Made by a program: the position numbers and the translations under genes. Shown one piece after another: positions 1 to 7,647 of a stretch of DNA of 64,000 nucleotides (position 1 is the stretch's first letter; each line of letters starts with the position of its first letter). A model generated the notes under the pieces. The model had not been told where the DNA came from. It ran no database searches and saw nothing but the letters and a program-made list of their open reading frames with translations. The stretch is from Aestuariivirga sp. (lineage in GTDB: Bacteria > Pseudomonadota > Alphaproteobacteria > Rhizobiales > Aestuariivirgaceae): positions 16,380-80,379 of the forward strand of contig JAUXUN010000058.1 of NCBI GenBank assembly GCA_030680855.1, given 5' to 3'.

Positions 1-182
<182 letters not shown>

Positions 183-236
183 TCATATGCCATGCAAGCC
201 TTGCCGCGTCGAGGGTTCGCGGGCATAAGAGCCCCC

Positions 237-584
237 ATGAAAAAAACCATCTTGGTGATTTGCGCTTTCGCGTTGCTGGCGGGTTGCACCACGGGGTCCA
301 AGGTGACCTTCAACCGGGGAACTGCGGTCGTGCAAACCGCTTCGCGTTCCGAACCCATTTTCTACAATGGCAAGACCTACCAGCTGGATTACGATTACCT
401 TGAGGGCCAGGGCGCCTTCGACATGAAAGTGTCTGGCCTCAGCCCCAAGCAGCAGCAGGATGCCATGAACATTGCCACCTCGGGCCTCAGCTATTTCGCC
501 TGCCCCGATGGCCAGCGCGGCAAACTCATGGGCATGCCAGTCTATGTGGGCAAGAAATGGACCGCTTACGCCAAGTGCGGGTAA
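237..584 (+). CDS. Small lipoprotein of unknown function
   Basis: 115 residues. The ATG at 237 is chosen because it gives a clean lipoprotein signal: MKKT, a hydrophobic stretch, then the lipobox LLAGC with the modified cysteine near residue 18. An in-frame start at 66 would bury the signal in a 57-residue extension that also overlaps the divergent aminotransferase. The mature part has a YNGKTYQLDYDYLEG stretch, two further cysteines (one in SYFACPDG, one at the C-terminus) that might pair, and no domain I recognise. It is probably anchored in the periplasmic face of a membrane. A family A repeat follows immediately. Confidence 0.7.
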   Translation: MKKTILVICAFALLAGCTTGSKVTFNRGTAVVQTASRSEPIFYNGKTYQLDYDYLEGQGAFDMKVSGLSPKQQQDAMNIATSGLSYFACPDGQRGKLMGMPVYVGKKWTAYAKCG

Positions 585-593
585 CCCTTAACT

Positions 594-693
594 CCTCACC
601 CTGCGGTGCTCTGCGCAGCAGGGCCTCGAAGGGCTGGCGGATGCGGAAACAGGTGCTTCGAGGCCCGGCTGCGCCGTGCACCTCAGCATGAGG
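594..693. repeat. Family A palindromic repeat, copy 1
   Basis: About 100 bases of imperfect inverted repeat. It opens with CCTCACCCTGCGGTGC, has GGGCCTCGAAG and CTTCGAGGCCC as inner arms, and closes with GCACCTCAGCATGAGG. It fills the gap between two convergent genes (lipoprotein and FAD oxidoreductase). Related copies are at 4588-4690 and 48711-48815. It would fold into a long hairpin in RNA from either strand and may help end transcripts from both sides. Confidence 0.8.
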
Positions 694-702
694 ATTTAGA
701 TT

Positions 703-2010
703 TTACCCCAACCTCCGGTCAATCCAGTCACGCGCCCTGAAATAGCGCCCGACGAAGGGCAGGAACCACGTCGAGCCATTATAGAGTGGATGACCGGGAA
801 ATTCCGGCCGGTCAAAAGCGCAAACGCGGTTTGATTTGCCGGCAACCTTGCGTGCCGTTTGCTGGCCCAGATATGTCATCATGGCAATGCCCGAGCCATT
901 GCAGCCCAGCGCGTAATGCAGGTTATCGAATTTCCCCATGTGGGGCATTTCATCCAGCGTGAATGCCACATTGCCCGTCCAGGCATGAGTGATCTTGACG
1001 CCCTTCAGTTGCGGATAACGGTCGGTCATGAACTGATAGAGAATAGGCGCCGTGTCCACCGGGTCCGTATGGCCGAACTTGGCGCGCCCGCCGAAGATCA
1101 GCCGCTTGCCGTCCGGCGACATGCGGTAATAGGTGAGAACCCGGCGCGTATCGGCAATCGAGCGGTTCTTGGGACTGAGCGTGGCCGCGAGGTCGGTCGG
1201 CAGTTCTTCCGTGGCGATGATGTAGGAGCCCACCGGCACCACGCGGCGTTTGAGCTGCGGGGTGATATCACCCGTATAGCCATTGGTGGCGATGATCACG
1301 TCGCCCGCCGTGATGGTTCCGCGCGGCGTTTCAACCGACCAGCCCGTGACGGTTTGCGTGAGTTTGGTCGCCGGCGTTGTGGAGGCGATCTTCACCCCGC
1401 GCGTCTGGCAGAGTTCGAGCAGGCCTTTGAAAAAAAGGGCAGGGTGAAGATGCGCCGCTCGCCCCACAACCATGCCGCCGCGGTAATAGTCCGAACCGAT
1501 TTCTTCGCGCTGGCGCTCCTGCGGCACCAGGTGGGAATCGGATTTTGCCTCCGCGTTGAGATGTTCAACCTTCTTGGCCATGTCATCATAATGGCTCATG
1601 CACCAGGCCCCCAGGAAATATCCAGCCTTGGTCCAGCCGCAGTCGATTTTTTCCCGGGTGATCAGGTCCTCAATGAGCGTGAAGGCATCCGCCGCATCGG
1701 CCATGAAGGGAGCGGCCTCGTCCGCCGGCATGGGCTTGGAGAGATAGCGCTTGCCGATATTGACGCCGCCCGAAACCATGCCGCCATTGCGGGTGGACGC
1801 GCCGAAGCCCGGCTCATTGGCATCAAGCACCAGGCAATCCAGGCCAAGGGCCGTAAGCTCCAGCGCCGCCGACAATCCGGCATAGCCCGCCCCCACGATT
1901 ACCACCCTTGCCTCGCGCGGCAGGGTCAATTCGGGCAGGGCGGTTGGCCTGTGGGCCTCCCACCAAAAGGGCTGGGCCTTGAAGTCCTTATGGAAAATTT
2001 CTCGGTTCAT
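703..2010 (-). CDS. FAD-dependent amine/amino-acid oxidoreductase (DAO family, PuuB/OrdL-like)
   Basis: 435 residues. The N-terminal Rossmann motif VVIVGAGYAGLSAALEL followed by an acidic residue in LVLDANEPGFGAS is the FAD-binding site of the D-amino-acid oxidase superfamily; GASTRNGGMVSGG is typical of the gamma-glutamylputrescine oxidase branch. The C-terminal end has GCNGSGIAMMTYLG, the second FAD contact. It probably oxidises a secondary amine or amino acid with release of H2O2. I chose ATG 2010 because AGGA lies about 8 bases upstream; a TTG two codons earlier is possible. No puu genes are adjacent, so the substrate is open. Confidence 0.85.
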   Translation of the reverse strand: MNREIFHKDFKAQPFWWEAHRPTALPELTLPREARVVIVGAGYAGLSAALELTALGLDCLVLDANEPGFGASTRNGGMVSGGVNIGKRYLSKPMPADEAAPFMADAADAFTLIEDLITREKIDCGWTKAGYFLGAWCMSHYDDMAKKVEHLNAEAKSDSHLVPQERQREEIGSDYYRGGMVVGRAAHLHPALFFKGLLELCQTRGVKIASTTPATKLTQTVTGWSVETPRGTITAGDVIIATNGYTGDITPQLKRRVVPVGSYIIATEELPTDLAATLSPKNRSIADTRRVLTYYRMSPDGKRLIFGGRAKFGHTDPVDTAPILYQFMTDRYPQLKGVKITHAWTGNVAFTLDEMPHMGKFDNLHYALGCNGSGIAMMTYLGQQTARKVAGKSNRVCAFDRPEFPGHPLYNGSTWFLPFVGRYFRARDWIDRRLG

Positions 2011-2053
2011 GGGCAAATCCTAGGTGCGTTGCCACCTAAAAGACAAGTGGGCC

Positions 2054-2066
2054 AGCTGCAATGCAG
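2054..2066. other. 13-bp palindrome GCTGCA-A-TGCAGC
   Basis: A perfect dyad with 6-base arms and one central base, 44 bases upstream of the FAD oxidoreductase start and 108 bases upstream of the L,D-transpeptidase. Its place in a divergent intergenic region fits an operator, but nothing identifies the regulator. Confidence 0.3.
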
Positions 2067-2173
2067 CCTGCCGTCACAAAGTCTTGACAGGGATCGGTAT
2101 ACTTATGCTTTGCTAGGCTCTCGGGAATGATCTAGCTTCGGTTATTGAGTCTGGATTAGGGGAAGTTTTGGTG

Positions 2174-2725
2174 ATGCGTATTCGGCTGATGCTTGTAGCA
2201 ATCGTTATAGGTTTGATGGCGCTGTCCAGCGCGGCATTTGCCACCACCGTCCATATCACCGTCAACAAGGTGTCGCAGAAAATGACCGTCAAGGTGGATG
2301 GCGCGACGGAATATGTTTGGCCTGTTTCAACCGGGGTCCGGGGCTATGAAACCCCAAGCGGCAAATTCCGCCCGTTCCGCATGGAAAAGGACCATTTTTC
2401 CAAGGAATGGGACGATGCACCCATGCCCAATTCGATTTTCTTTACGCCCCGCGGCCATGCCATTCATGGCAGTTTCTATGTGAAAAGCCTGGGCCGCAGG
2501 GCTTCGCACGGTTGCGTGCGCCTCGCCCCGGACAATGCCGCCAAGCTCTATAGCCTCGTGCAGAAGGCCGGCATGCAGAACACCACCGTGGTCCTGCGCG
2601 GCGGCTTCTTTGACGGCGGTTTCGCCGATTTTGAGAGAGACATAACCGACACTACTAAGAAACTGCAGAAAAAGGCCAAGCGCCAACTTTTCATTCTGGG
2701 GCGGACCCTGGACGGAACCGATTAA
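2174..2725 (+). CDS. L,D-transpeptidase, YkuD family (short form)
   Basis: 183 residues. Signal peptide at residues 1 to about 25 (hydrophobic run ending SSAAFA). The YkuD catalytic block is clear: HGSFYVKSLGRRASHGCVRL, with the nucleophilic cysteine in SHGCVRL and the preceding histidine. Such enzymes act in the periplasm, making 3-3 cross-links in peptidoglycan or attaching proteins to it. AGGGGAAG about 9 bases upstream supports ATG 2174 over the TTG and GTG just before it. A second, longer YkuD protein lies at 6043, on the other side of aspS. Confidence 0.9.
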   Translation: MRIRLMLVAIVIGLMALSSAAFATTVHITVNKVSQKMTVKVDGATEYVWPVSTGVRGYETPSGKFRPFRMEKDHFSKEWDDAPMPNSIFFTPRGHAIHGSFYVKSLGRRASHGCVRLAPDNAAKLYSLVQKAGMQNTTVVLRGGFFDGGFADFERDITDTTKKLQKKAKRQLFILGRTLDGTD

Positions 2726-2803
2726 CCGAGTCCAAAGCCCTAAAAACTTGACAAATCATTGGCCCCATGCGCTTTTCCGCGCAAATCGAGGGACATTCCT
2801 GCC

Positions 2804-4582
2804 ATGACGCACGCCTACCGGAGCCACACCTGTGGCCAGCTCAGAATTGACCACAAGGGCCAGGACATCCGCCTTTCCGGCTGGGTTCACCGGGTGCGCG
2901 ATCACGGCGGCCTGCTGTTCATCGATCTGCGCGACCATTATGGCCTGACACAGATCGTGATTGACCCGGCTTCGCCGGCCTTCAAGGCGGCCGAAAAGGT
3001 CCGTTCCGAATGGGTGATCCGGGTTGACGGCAAGGTCCAGCCCCGTCCGGCGGGCACCGAAAACAGCGAGCTTCCCACCGGCCTCATTGAAATTGCGGCC
3101 AGCGAAATCACGGTTCATTCGGAAGCCAGGGAATTGCCGTTGCCGGTGTTCGGCGACACGGAATATCCCGAAGACATCCGCCTGAAATACCGCTTCCTCG
3201 ATCTTCGCCGCGACCGCATTCACGGCAACATCATGAAGCGCGGCGCGATCATTGACAGTTTGCGCCGCCGCATGAAGGAGCAGGGCTTCTTTGAATTCCA
3301 GACGCCGATCCTCACCGCCTCTTCGCCGGAAGGGGCCCGCGACTACCTCGTGCCGAGCCGGGTTCACCCCGGAAAATTCTACGCCCTGCCGCAGGCCCCC
3401 CAGCAGTTCAAGCAGCTCCTGATGATGTCGGGCTTTGACCGCTATTTCCAGATCGCCCCATGCTTCCGCGACGAGGATGCGCGCGCCGACCGCAGCCCCG
3501 GCGAATTCTACCAGCTTGATATCGAGATGAGCTTTGTCACCCAGCAGGACGTGTTCGATGCGGTGGAGCCCGTGCTGCGCGGCGTGTTCGAGGAATTCGG
3601 CGGCGGGTATTCCGTCACGCCGAAATTCCCGATGATCGCCTTCCGCGATTCCGTGCGCTGGTATGGCACCGACAAGCCGGACCTGCGCAATCCCATCAAG
3701 ATGCAGAACGTGACCGAACATTTCAGGGGCTCCGGCTTCAAGGTTTTTGCCGGCATGATCGCTGCCGATCCCAAGGTTGAAGTCTGGGCCATTCCGGCAC
3801 CCAAGGGCGGCTCACGCGCTTTTTGTGACCGGATGAATTCCTGGGCCCAGCAACAGGGCCAGCCTGGTCTGGGCTATGTGTTCTGGCGCGATGGCGAGGA
3901 AGGTGCAGCCGGCCCCATTGCCAAGAACATCGGCCTGGAACGTACCGAAGCGATTAAATCACAGCTTGCGCTTGAAACCGGGGACGCCGCCTTCTTCGTC
4001 GCTGGCGTTCCGGCGAAATTCTACAAATTCGCCGGCGAGGCGCGCACCAAGGTTGGCCAAGATTTAGATATCATTGCCAATGACCGTTTTGATTTCTGCT
4101 GGATCGTTGATTTTCCCATGTATGAATGGAACGAGGACGACAAGAAGGTGGACTTCTCCCACAACCCGTTCTCCATGCCGCAGGGCGGCCTGGAAGCGCT
4201 GGAAAGCAAAGACCCGCTGGACATTCTGGCCTATCAGTATGACATCGTCTGCAACGGCGTTGAGCTGTCCTCCGGCGCCATCCGTAACCACCGGCCCGAT
4301 GTGATGAAGAAGGCCTTCGAGATCGCCGGCTACGCAGAAGAAGTTCTGCTGGAAAAATTCGGCGGCATGTACCGTGCCTTCCAGTACGGCGCGCCGCCCC
4401 ACGGCGGCATCGCCCCGGGCGTTGACCGCATCGTCATGCTGCTCTGCAACGAGCCCAACATCCGCGAGGTCGTGCCCTTCCCGATGAACCAGCAGGCCGA
4501 AGACCTGCTGATGGGCGCCCCCTCCGAGGCCACCCCGAAGCAACTGCGCGAACTTCACATCAGGCTGAATTTGCCGGAATAA
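2804..4582 (+). CDS. aspS: Aspartyl-tRNA synthetase
   Basis: 592 residues, normal for the bacterial type. N-terminal OB-fold anticodon domain (about 1-110, [12 protein letters not shown]), class II catalytic core with motif 2 ([22 protein letters not shown]), a GAD insertion domain in the middle and motif 3 ([14 protein letters not shown]). It charges tRNA-Asp in the cytoplasm. His34 in RDHGG and Gly93 in PTGLIE match the residues described for non-discriminating AspRS, which also charge tRNA-Asn for later amidation by GatCAB; that is inferred from memory of the family. ATG 2804 gives the usual start (RSHTCGQL). A family A repeat follows the stop. Confidence 0.97.
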   Translation: MTHAYRSHTCGQLRIDHKGQDIRLSGWVHRVRDHGGLLFIDLRDHYGLTQIVIDPASPAFKAAEKVRSEWVIRVDGKVQPRPAGTENSELPTGLIEIAASEITVHSEARELPLPVFGDTEYPEDIRLKYRFLDLRRDRIHGNIMKRGAIIDSLRRRMKEQGFFEFQTPILTASSPEGARDYLVPSRVHPGKFYALPQAPQQFKQLLMMSGFDRYFQIAPCFRDEDARADRSPGEFYQLDIEMSFVTQQDVFDAVEPVLRGVFEEFGGGYSVTPKFPMIAFRDSVRWYGTDKPDLRNPIKMQNVTEHFRGSGFKVFAGMIAADPKVEVWAIPAPKGGSRAFCDRMNSWAQQQGQPGLGYVFWRDGEEGAAGPIAKNIGLERTEAIKSQLALETGDAAFFVAGVPAKFYKFAGEARTKVGQDLDIIANDRFDFCWIVDFPMYEWNEDDKKVDFSHNPFSMPQGGLEALESKDPLDILAYQYDIVCNGVELSSGAIRNHRPDVMKKAFEIAGYAEEVLLEKFGGMYRAFQYGAPPHGGIAPGVDRIVMLLCNEPNIREVVPFPMNQQAEDLLMGAPSEATPKQLRELHIRLNLPE

Positions 4583-4587
4583 TTCCA

Positions 4588-4690
4588 CCTCTCATGCTGA
4601 GGTGCGAGCGCAGCGAGCCTCGAAGCACGCAACGCGCGGCTGCCAACCCTTCGAGGCCTTGGCTTGCGCCGAGGCACCTCGGGGTGAGGG
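4588..4690. repeat. Family A palindromic repeat, copy 2
   Basis: Begins CCTCTCATGCTGAGGTGCGAG, has GAGCCTCGAAG and CCTTCGAGGCC as inner arms, and ends GGCACCTCGGGGTGAGG. It fills the gap between convergent aspS and the unknown secreted protein gene. It is related to copies at 594-693 and 48711-48815. Confidence 0.85.
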
Positions 4691-4697
4691 TAAGTGA

Positions 4698-5906
4698 TCA
4701 ATCGTTCGCCGTGACGGAAGCGCCGAACAGGTCAATGGCCGCACCCGGATTGCTTGGATTAAGCGTCATGATCTCTTGAACCCTGATAGGTGCCGCAGGC
4801 GCCAGCGAAAGGGTGATCGACTTCGGATCCTTGAGGAAGGCATTGACCGCGCCCACCACCTGGTCGGTGAAGGCCTGGTTCTTCAGTTGCATGAGGCTGA
4901 GCTGCATCATGGCTCCCGCGTTGGCTACCATGGCGGCTTCATCCATGCCCTGCATCCGGGCAATGAGCGGAAGCACCTTCTTGGTGATCGAGGCATCTTC
5001 AAAACGCATCTTGAAACCGCTCAGCGTCACATTCATCAACTGTGGCATGAGCATATTGAAATCCGGTGGCCGCCCCGTCTTTTGCGCCATCTGCATTTCG
5101 GCCATCACCGCAATCGGAATATCGCTGGCTCCATAAGAAAAGGTAAAGCCTGCCATGTCCTTGCTCGAAACGCCAAACGTGCCGGTCATGCCAAAATTAT
5201 CGCCGGCAACCGAGAGCTCGCCATCACCGGCCATGTTCAGGGTGATGTCGCTGTAGCCCAGGGCCTTCAACTGGCCTGATGGGTCGATCATGGCAAGCGC
5301 TGCTTCAGGAATGACCAGATTATTGAGGCTCATGGTGGTTTTGCCGGCCCCCGTGGCCGGATCACCGCTCCAAGCCGATTCAACGCCTTTTGCCGTAAAG
5401 CTCTGGCCTTCCGCCGTGACCTTGATTTCGCCTGAAGTCATTTTCCCGGCGATCCACATGGTGGCGCGGAAGGACTGCAGGGGCGTGGGGTTGCCGCCGG
5501 GAACTGGGACATGCCACTCTTCGAGGCTGCTCGTTGGCACCTCAATGACAACACTCTTGTTGTCGGGCCCCGCCATTTCCATTTTTGTGCCGGAGAATAT
5601 CGCTGAACCTACTGCAATGAGGCCATCGGCTTCGGGCGCGATATTTTCAAGCGCAATGGAGCCAATGCTCAGCTTCATGGCCGTGCTGGGATCCTGCGCG
5701 CCGACGGTGGCCACAAGATTGCTGATGGTCACATTGCCGGAACTGTCGGTTTCAATCTTGTCATAGGCGGGCGTTGCCCTAAGCTGGGTCTCCCAGCTTT
5801 TGAAAATGGCCGAGACGACCGGTGGAACATCCTGCGCCTGGGCCGGAGCCGTCAGGGCCGTTGCGGCAAGCAGAAGGAGTGCGGCGGCGCGGAGGGTGTT
5901 TTTCAT
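4698..5906 (-). CDS. Secreted protein of unknown function
   Basis: 402 residues. ATG 5906 is chosen because AAGGAAAG lies about 8 bases upstream and it gives a standard signal peptide (MKNTLRAAALLLLAATALTAPAQAQ, cleavage after AQA). The mature protein is rich in alternating beta-type segments (for example GNVTISNLVATV, ITLNMAGDGELSV, ITLSLAPAAPIRV), with no cysteine and no catalytic motif that I can see. The pattern recalls periplasmic lipid-binding or AsmA-like beta proteins, but this is only an impression. It is divergent from the second L,D-transpeptidase gene. Confidence 0.75.
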   Translation of the reverse strand: MKNTLRAAALLLLAATALTAPAQAQDVPPVVSAIFKSWETQLRATPAYDKIETDSSGNVTISNLVATVGAQDPSTAMKLSIGSIALENIAPEADGLIAVGSAIFSGTKMEMAGPDNKSVVIEVPTSSLEEWHVPVPGGNPTPLQSFRATMWIAGKMTSGEIKVTAEGQSFTAKGVESAWSGDPATGAGKTTMSLNNLVIPEAALAMIDPSGQLKALGYSDITLNMAGDGELSVAGDNFGMTGTFGVSSKDMAGFTFSYGASDIPIAVMAEMQMAQKTGRPPDFNMLMPQLMNVTLSGFKMRFEDASITKKVLPLIARMQGMDEAAMVANAGAMMQLSLMQLKNQAFTDQVVGAVNAFLKDPKSITLSLAPAAPIRVQEIMTLNPSNPGAAIDLFGASVTAND

Positions 5907-6042
5907 GGGGCTTTCCTTTTTAGGAGTTGTCAAGGGGATTGCTCTATGCCCAAGCATAAGTGAACAGCAGGTGAACTCAAGCCACTTGATGAATCACCCT
6001 TAAATGGCTAGCTATCACTTCGTTATTCATAGGGAAATGACC

Positions 6043-6819
6043 ATGATGCACAAACTGCTTACGGCGATGTTCTTTGTGTTGCTGACCTTTTCGATTGCTC
6101 CGGTCCAGGCCTATGCCGCGGTGAATGCGGCCCAGGACGAGGCGCTTTTAATTCAAAAGAAAAAGAAATTGGCGGCATTGAAGGCCGCCGAGGAAAAGAA
6201 GAAGGCGGCCCGTGCCGCCGAGGCCGCCAAACTCAAGGCGGCAAAGCTCAAGGCTGAAAAGCTGAAGGCAACGCGGACTGCCGCAAGGCGCGATTGCGGC
6301 ACCTTCATGCAGTGCCTGTTTGGCAAGCCCCGGCGCTCGAGTTCTGCCGGCAGCGACAGCAAACGCTCCATGCGCAAGCAGGTGGCTTGGGACGAAACTA
6401 AATACGCGCCCGGCACCGTGATCGTGAAGACCCCGGAAAGGGCCCTCTACTATATCATGGGCGATGGTGAGGCCATGCGCTACGCAATCGGTGTGGGCCG
6501 CGAAGGTTTCCAGTGGAGCGGCAATTCCAGAATCGTTGCCAAAGCCGAATGGCCCGATTGGCGCCCGCCGGAAACCATGATTAAGCGGGAAGCCGCAAAG
6601 GGCGTTATCCTTCCGCCCTTCGTGAAGGGCGGGCCTGGCAACCCGCTGGGCGCCCGCGCCATGTACATCGGCGGCACAATTTACCGCGTCCATGGCACAA
6701 ATGCCGAATCTTCCATCGGCGGGGCGGTCTCATCCGGCTGCATCCGCATGATGAATGCCGACGTGATCGACCTCTATGGCCGCGTCAAGGTTGGCTCGCC
6801 CATCTACGTCTATCAATAA
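6043..6819 (+). CDS. L,D-transpeptidase, YkuD family, with Lys/Ala-rich linker
   Basis: 258 residues. Signal peptide (about 1-25), then a strongly charged Lys/Ala helix (about 35-85, repeats of KKAARAAEAAKLKAAKLKAEKLKA) that may span or bind peptidoglycan, a cysteine pair region (RDCGTFMQCLFG), and a C-terminal YkuD domain. The catalytic block is HGTNAESSIGGAVSSGCIRM with the nucleophilic cysteine in SSGCIRM. It is expected in the periplasm as a peptidoglycan cross-linking enzyme. AGGGAA at 6031-6036 favours ATG 6043 or 6046 over ATG 6037. A strong terminator follows at 6838. Confidence 0.9.
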   Translation: MMHKLLTAMFFVLLTFSIAPVQAYAAVNAAQDEALLIQKKKKLAALKAAEEKKKAARAAEAAKLKAAKLKAEKLKATRTAARRDCGTFMQCLFGKPRRSSSAGSDSKRSMRKQVAWDETKYAPGTVIVKTPERALYYIMGDGEAMRYAIGVGREGFQWSGNSRIVAKAEWPDWRPPETMIKREAAKGVILPPFVKGGPGNPLGARAMYIGGTIYRVHGTNAESSIGGAVSSGCIRMMNADVIDLYGRVKVGSPIYVYQ

Positions 6820-6837
6820 GCAGCGCTTCAGAACGCC

Positions 6838-6865
6838 AAAGGCCGCGAAATTCGCGGCCTTTTTC
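6838..6865 (+). terminator. Rho-independent terminator after the L,D-transpeptidase gene
   Basis: Perfect 12-base arms AAAGGCCGCGAA and TTCGCGGCCTTT separated by one base, followed by further T residues, 18 bases after the stop codon. Confidence 0.9.
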
Positions 6866-6892
6866 CATGTGCAATGCTCCAAAAACGAATTG

Positions 6893-6918
6893 ACCCCGGA
6901 GGCGATGCCGTCCGGGGT
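6893..6918 (-). terminator. Probable terminator of the small basic protein gene
   Basis: Stem ACCCCGGA/TCCGGGGT with an inner GGC-GAT-GCC hairpin. Read on the minus strand, a GTTTTT run follows about 8 bases after the stem, and the stop codon of the 23-residue gene lies 31 bases before it. Confidence 0.6.
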
Positions 6919-6948
6919 TCAATCCTAAAGTCTATGCTAGCAGAAGAG

Positions 6949-7020
6949 TTAGATCTTCTTCTTCTTCGCTTTCTTCTTGGCAGCTTTCTTAGCAGGCTTC
7001 TTAGCAGCTTTCTTAGCCAT
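6949..7020 (-). CDS. 23-residue lysine/alanine-rich basic protein (histone H1 tail-like)
   Basis: ATG at 7020 to TAA at 6949. The peptide starts MAKKAAKKPAKKAAKKK and ends in a run of lysines before a final isoleucine: 14 lysines, 6 alanines and 1 proline out of 23. An AGGAGA ribosome binding site lies 7 bases upstream, and a hairpin terminator follows. The composition resembles the C-terminal tails of bacterial H1-like DNA-binding proteins, so nucleic acid binding is a reasonable inference. Although very short, the strong SD, the clean stop and the terminator make it a credible gene. It lies in an AT-richer patch between a transpeptidase gene and nrdJ. Confidence 0.7.
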   Translation of the reverse strand: MAKKAAKKPAKKAAKKKAKKKKI

Positions 7021-7071
7021 AGTATATTCTCCTAGGAGTTAGTTGTTAGAGCCCCACAACGCAGGCTAGTC

Positions 7072-7458
7072 TTACACCAACGATTGCGCATACCTGTCGT
7101 CCGTATTCGTAATCGTTGTTGACGTCTCTTTTGAACCCAATTGTGTGATTCGGCAATATGGCGTCAACATCTGGTGTATCGCCCCAAGTTCCCTAACAAC
7201 TCGTAAACGCGCCAGACGGCGGGCCGATTGTCCGTATACGGACAGATAATTTGATTCAGCGGAATTTTTCAGTAAATCCTGCTGAATCGGCGTTTCTCCG
7301 TATACGGATGGCCACGCTCTTTTTCGCTGTCGCGCCGGAAAATTTCTGTCCCGAACCATTTTTTCCGCTTCATCCGCCCAAAAAATAATTGTTAATAAAA
7401 TGTCATCTGTTGCCGATTCATCACGCTGCGAGACGGGAATCGGGATCACCGAAGCCAA
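7072..7458 (-). CDS. Doubtful 128-codon open frame, no recognised domain
   Basis: An open frame starting with TTG at 7458 and ending 51 bases upstream of the small basic protein gene. The translation (DDILLTIIFWADEAEKMV near the start, RRLARLRVVRELGAIHQML in the middle) matches nothing I know. Base composition is clearly less GC-rich than the flanking genes and codon use shows little third-position GC bias. The repeated SVYG peptide is simply the translation of two copies of a 12-base palindrome. No convincing ribosome binding site. It could be a transferred gene or non-coding regulatory DNA; I lean slightly to non-coding. Confidence 0.25.
   Translation of the reverse strand: MASVIPIPVSQRDESATDDILLTIIFWADEAEKMVRDRNFPARQRKRAWPSVYGETPIQQDLLKNSAESNYLSVYGQSARRLARLRVVRELGAIHQMLTPYCRITQLGSKETSTTITNTDDRYAQSLV
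7231..7308. repeat. Symmetric palindrome array (two TCCGTATACGGA copies around an inner inverted repeat)
   Basis: The perfect 12-base palindrome TCCGTATACGGA occurs at 7231-7242 and 7297-7308, 66 bases apart. Between them, GATTCAGC (7253-7260) and GCTGAATC (7281-7288) form an 8-base inverted repeat, extended by GGA/TCC after one bulged base. The whole 78-base unit is almost centred on one dyad axis. A 10-of-12 match (7100-7111) and a half copy TCCGTAT (7494-7500) lie on either side. This looks like a multi-site operator. Confidence 0.6.
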
Positions 7459-7600
7459 ATTTTATCATCCGTCATACCGTTGAAAAAACCGATTCCGTAT
7501 CACAATGAGACAACTTTTCGTCCGCTGAAATCAAAAAATTGAACCTTGGATCGCCAAAAAAATATCTTCGACGGCGATTCAAGAGGATCACAAAATGAAA
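7309..7600. other. AT-richer gap with no supported gene
   Basis: Apart from the doubtful open frame that covers part of it, this stretch before the nrdJ terminator shows poly-A/T runs, a half copy of the TCCGTATACGGA palindrome at 7494 and no recognisable RNA gene. Confidence 0.5.
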
Positions 7601-7626
7601 AATGGCCGGAATCTCTCCCGGCCATT
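7601..7626 (-). terminator. Rho-independent terminator of nrdJ
   Basis: Arms AATGGCCGG (7601-7609) and CCGGCCATT (7618-7626) with an 8-base loop. On the minus strand it is followed by a T-rich run (TTTTTCATTTTG). It lies 21 bases beyond the nrdJ stop codon. Confidence 0.9.
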
Positions 7627-7647
7627 CCACAGTTCATGCCTTGTAAC

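Noticed and set aside
2084..2119. TTGACA upstream of the first L,D-transpeptidase gene
   Set aside because: The only -10-like hexamers lie at 8, 14 or 24 bases, outside the usual spacing.
859..2130. 423-codon plus-strand open frame
   Set aside because: Antisense to the FAD oxidoreductase, with no recognisable domain.
2748..2776. TTGACA upstream of aspS as a promoter -35
   Set aside because: No acceptable -10 hexamer at 16-18 bases, so not called.
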